Shown here: positions 62,294 through 64,000 of the stretch, piece by piece | Numbering within the stretch: position 1 is the stretch's first letter | Layout: each line of letters starts with the position of its first letter | Assembly: GCA_933822405.4 (NCBI GenBank) | Contig: CAKOGP040000125.1 | Location: 29,253 to 93,252 of the forward strand | Origin: Cylindrotheca closterium | Taxonomy: Eukaryota; Bacillariophyta; Bacillariophyceae; Bacillariales; Bacillariaceae | Direction: 5' to 3' | DNA: 64,000 bases | Notes under the pieces: model-generated | The model's input: the letters and a program-made list of their open reading frames with translations, nothing else | Databases searched by the model: none | What the model was told of the DNA's origin: nothing | Made by a program: the position numbers and the translations under genes

Positions 62294-64000
62294 CTAACCG
62301 ATAAGCGCGAGTTTGTGCTTGAGGAAATCGACCTTTCTCGTTGCTCCCCACCGGCTGTAATCATCGATGGCATCCTGAAATTGTATCTTCGACCCTTTGA
62401 AATCGCCAATCTCAGACAAGTAATCGGAGTAAAGTTCGCAAGACAGGCCTGAAAACTGATGAAAATTGTCTTTTCGGCAAATCAGTATTGCCATCTCAAA
62501 GTATGATCGAGCCCATTTTGCATTCTTCTGCGACGCCATCAACTCCGCCTCGATGAGTTGGTGTGGCCCAACCAGATTTTTGCACCCTTTCTTTACCCAG
62601 GTTCTGATTCTTTTGAGCAGTTTCAATGCTTCTTTTTTGTATTTAGCTTTCTGAGCATCGTCTAAACGGGCCATGATGAAGAGCGGTACTGCTCTGAAAA
62701 CAGCTTCAAAGCCATATATCATACCAATTGCCAACTTTGGGAACTTGTCTCCTCTTCGCAATGCATGTTCGGCTGCAGCCTCATAATCTCCAAAGAACAG
62801 AAGGGACATGCTCTTCCACGGGCCAATAATGACTTTCAATGGCATTTTCTGTGTATAGAGTTCAGTTCTTTCGTCAATTGCTTCTCCAGTCAACACGCTT
62901 GTATTTGGATTTCCAGACTTGCCGATGAGATTAAGTACCAACTGCCATACAATGCTAGCAGTACTGGCCATGAACCCCTGTCCCAGTTTGTGCATTTCGG
63001 TGACACCTTCGCGAACTTCGCCCTCCAATTCAGGGAGACTAATGGGGCATGCAAACAAACTGATTTGAAACCAGAACCATTTACCAACCATTGCACCGTT
63101 CACATTGCCCGATGCGATGCCAGACATATAGGCACGCTGGTGATACTTCAAGCGACTTGAAAGCGGGCGAACCCAGGCCAATACCAAATTGTTCGCTGTA
63201 TTCAATGGTTGCGTCTCATTGAACTTGCTTTGCTGACGATCCGCGATAAGGATAGCCAACTCCGCAAGTTGTGGGCTAGTCTTAAAATCGTTGTACACAT
63301 GCATGAGCACATTCGCGAAAGAAGCTATCGACGCTGCTGAAGTATCTGTGAGCCCATGTTCAACGATATGCTTGACCGACTCGCAGCAGAGGAGCATATA
63401 AAGATACGTTTTCTTAGCAGTATACGCCAGAGATGAAGTTTGCTGAATGAGTTCCATCTTGTATACGACCAGAGGATCCGTAACATGTGGCATATTTATA
63501 ACGGATTCTTCTGTTGGCAATCGACGTTCAATCTGCTTCAACGTCCACCACACTTTTGCCCGAAGCATCTTTCCACTTTTCGGTACCGCAATGCCAAGTT
63601 CATAGAGGAGCTCCAAGCATAATTCAAGCGCAGTCTCCTTTTCCCCCCTGTCGCCAATTATGTCCAGATAGACATGAAAAGCTGGCAGCGCTTCAACGAT
63701 TGTCACATTGGGATTATCTCCCTTGTGTTGTGCGATGACGCGCTTGCAAAACCGCTCTGCTGCATCATTGTCCCCAACCCCATACTTTGCTTGAGCTGCT
63801 ATGGAAAAGAGATGCATAGCAGTCTCCTTGTGTGGTCTCCGCCAACTTCGTTGGAGCGGTAGCCGCCAAAGACGAATAAATTTGAAATGGTATTGTCAGT
63901 CAGAATAGATTGTATCAATTCCAAACTTAGACCATCAGCCCATTGTAGATCATCTAAAAAGAGGACTACTTGGTGCTTAGACCTTGACGACAGAGTGCGA
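62294..64000 (-). pseudogene. AAA-ATPase/TPR gene copy with internal deletion, cut by window edge
   Basis: At the window edge (63825-64000) the minus strand reads HQVVLFLDDLQWADGLSLEL and LFVFGGYRSNEVGGDH, the Walker B and sensor part of the AAA_16 module seen in the gene at 23.3-26.6 kb. About 20 residues later that frame stops, and a different frame opens with ETAMHLFSIAAQAKYGVGD, running 507 codons of TPR-like helices (HYLY... SPQLAELAILIADR, MYDWR-free) to a stop at 62294. In the other copy about 290 residues separate these two parts, so here a segment is missing and the junction is out of frame. The downstream part is itself free of stops and corresponds to the C-terminal half of the other copy. 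It is probably a truncated pseudogene; the missing upstream part could alter this view. Confidence 0.6.

Noticed and set aside
1..64000. CRISPR arrays, rRNA, prophage or bacterial operons
   Set aside because: None seen; spliced eukaryotic genes occupy the whole window and the direct repeats found are not spacer-like arrays.

Overview
Nuclear DNA of a photosynthetic stramenopile, most likely a diatom. The coding genes are interrupted by short introns (about 70-210 nt) with GT-AG borders. The window holds two genes of the diatom-type DUF6824 family, an HSF-type transcription factor, a plastid-type presequence with an AF-containing cleavage motif on anthranilate synthase, and a gametolysin-like M11 metallopeptidase with Cys-rich tails. 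No bacterial, organellar, rRNA, tRNA or CRISPR features were recognised. Assignment to a pennate diatom is inference. I rebuilt the splice sites by hand; each joined CDS keeps frame, but none is supported by transcripts.

Layout. 0-2 kb: 3' part of aminoacylase-1 and a membrane-anchored unknown. 2.6-8.7 kb: HPRT head-to-head with a VWA-domain gene, followed by a tandem duplicate in which the VWA gene is intact and almost identical but HPRT is reduced to fragments; an 873-bp element with 33-bp terminal inverted repeats lies in the broken HPRT copy. 8.9-14.2 kb: rhodanese, a 56-aa putative secreted peptide, a TBC1D20-like Rab GAP and UDP-glucuronate 4-epimerase. 14.7-20.9 kb: an unknown, a DUF6824 gene, a plastid/secretory unknown, and an HSF with a GC-AG intron. 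22.3-26.6 kb: membrane unknown and a decayed AAA-ATPase/TPR gene. 28.1-34.5 kb: M11 metallopeptidase, DUF3605 gene, and fused plastid anthranilate synthase with a C-terminal SAP-like motif. 35.4-38.8 kb: TPR pseudogene ending in three 80-bp repeats, and UVRAG/Vps38. 38.9-46 kb: two tandem P450s, a third VWA paralogue and the second DUF6824 gene. 46-49 kb: gene-poor, repeat-rich, with TPR gene fragments. 49-62 kb: Vac14, a 2-oxoglutarate-type mitochondrial carrier, COQ8 kinase and a 1171-aa STRA6-like membrane protein. 62.3 kb to the end: a second AAA/TPR copy with an internal deletion.

Themes. Several genes serve endomembrane traffic and phosphoinositide signalling (TBC1D20-like GAP, UVRAG/Vps38 of PI3K complex II, Vac14 of the Fab1/PIKfyve complex). 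Others are metabolic housekeeping (HPRT, anthranilate synthase, COQ8, carrier, epimerase, aminoacylase). The accessory layer consists of the VWA family, P450 pair, AAA/TPR and kinesin-light-chain-like TPR families, with signs of recent duplication, conversion and decay. The most unusual signals are the variable island inside otherwise near-identical VWA copies, the SAP motif on anthranilate synthase, and the small-peptide gene with duplicated CRE-like sites.
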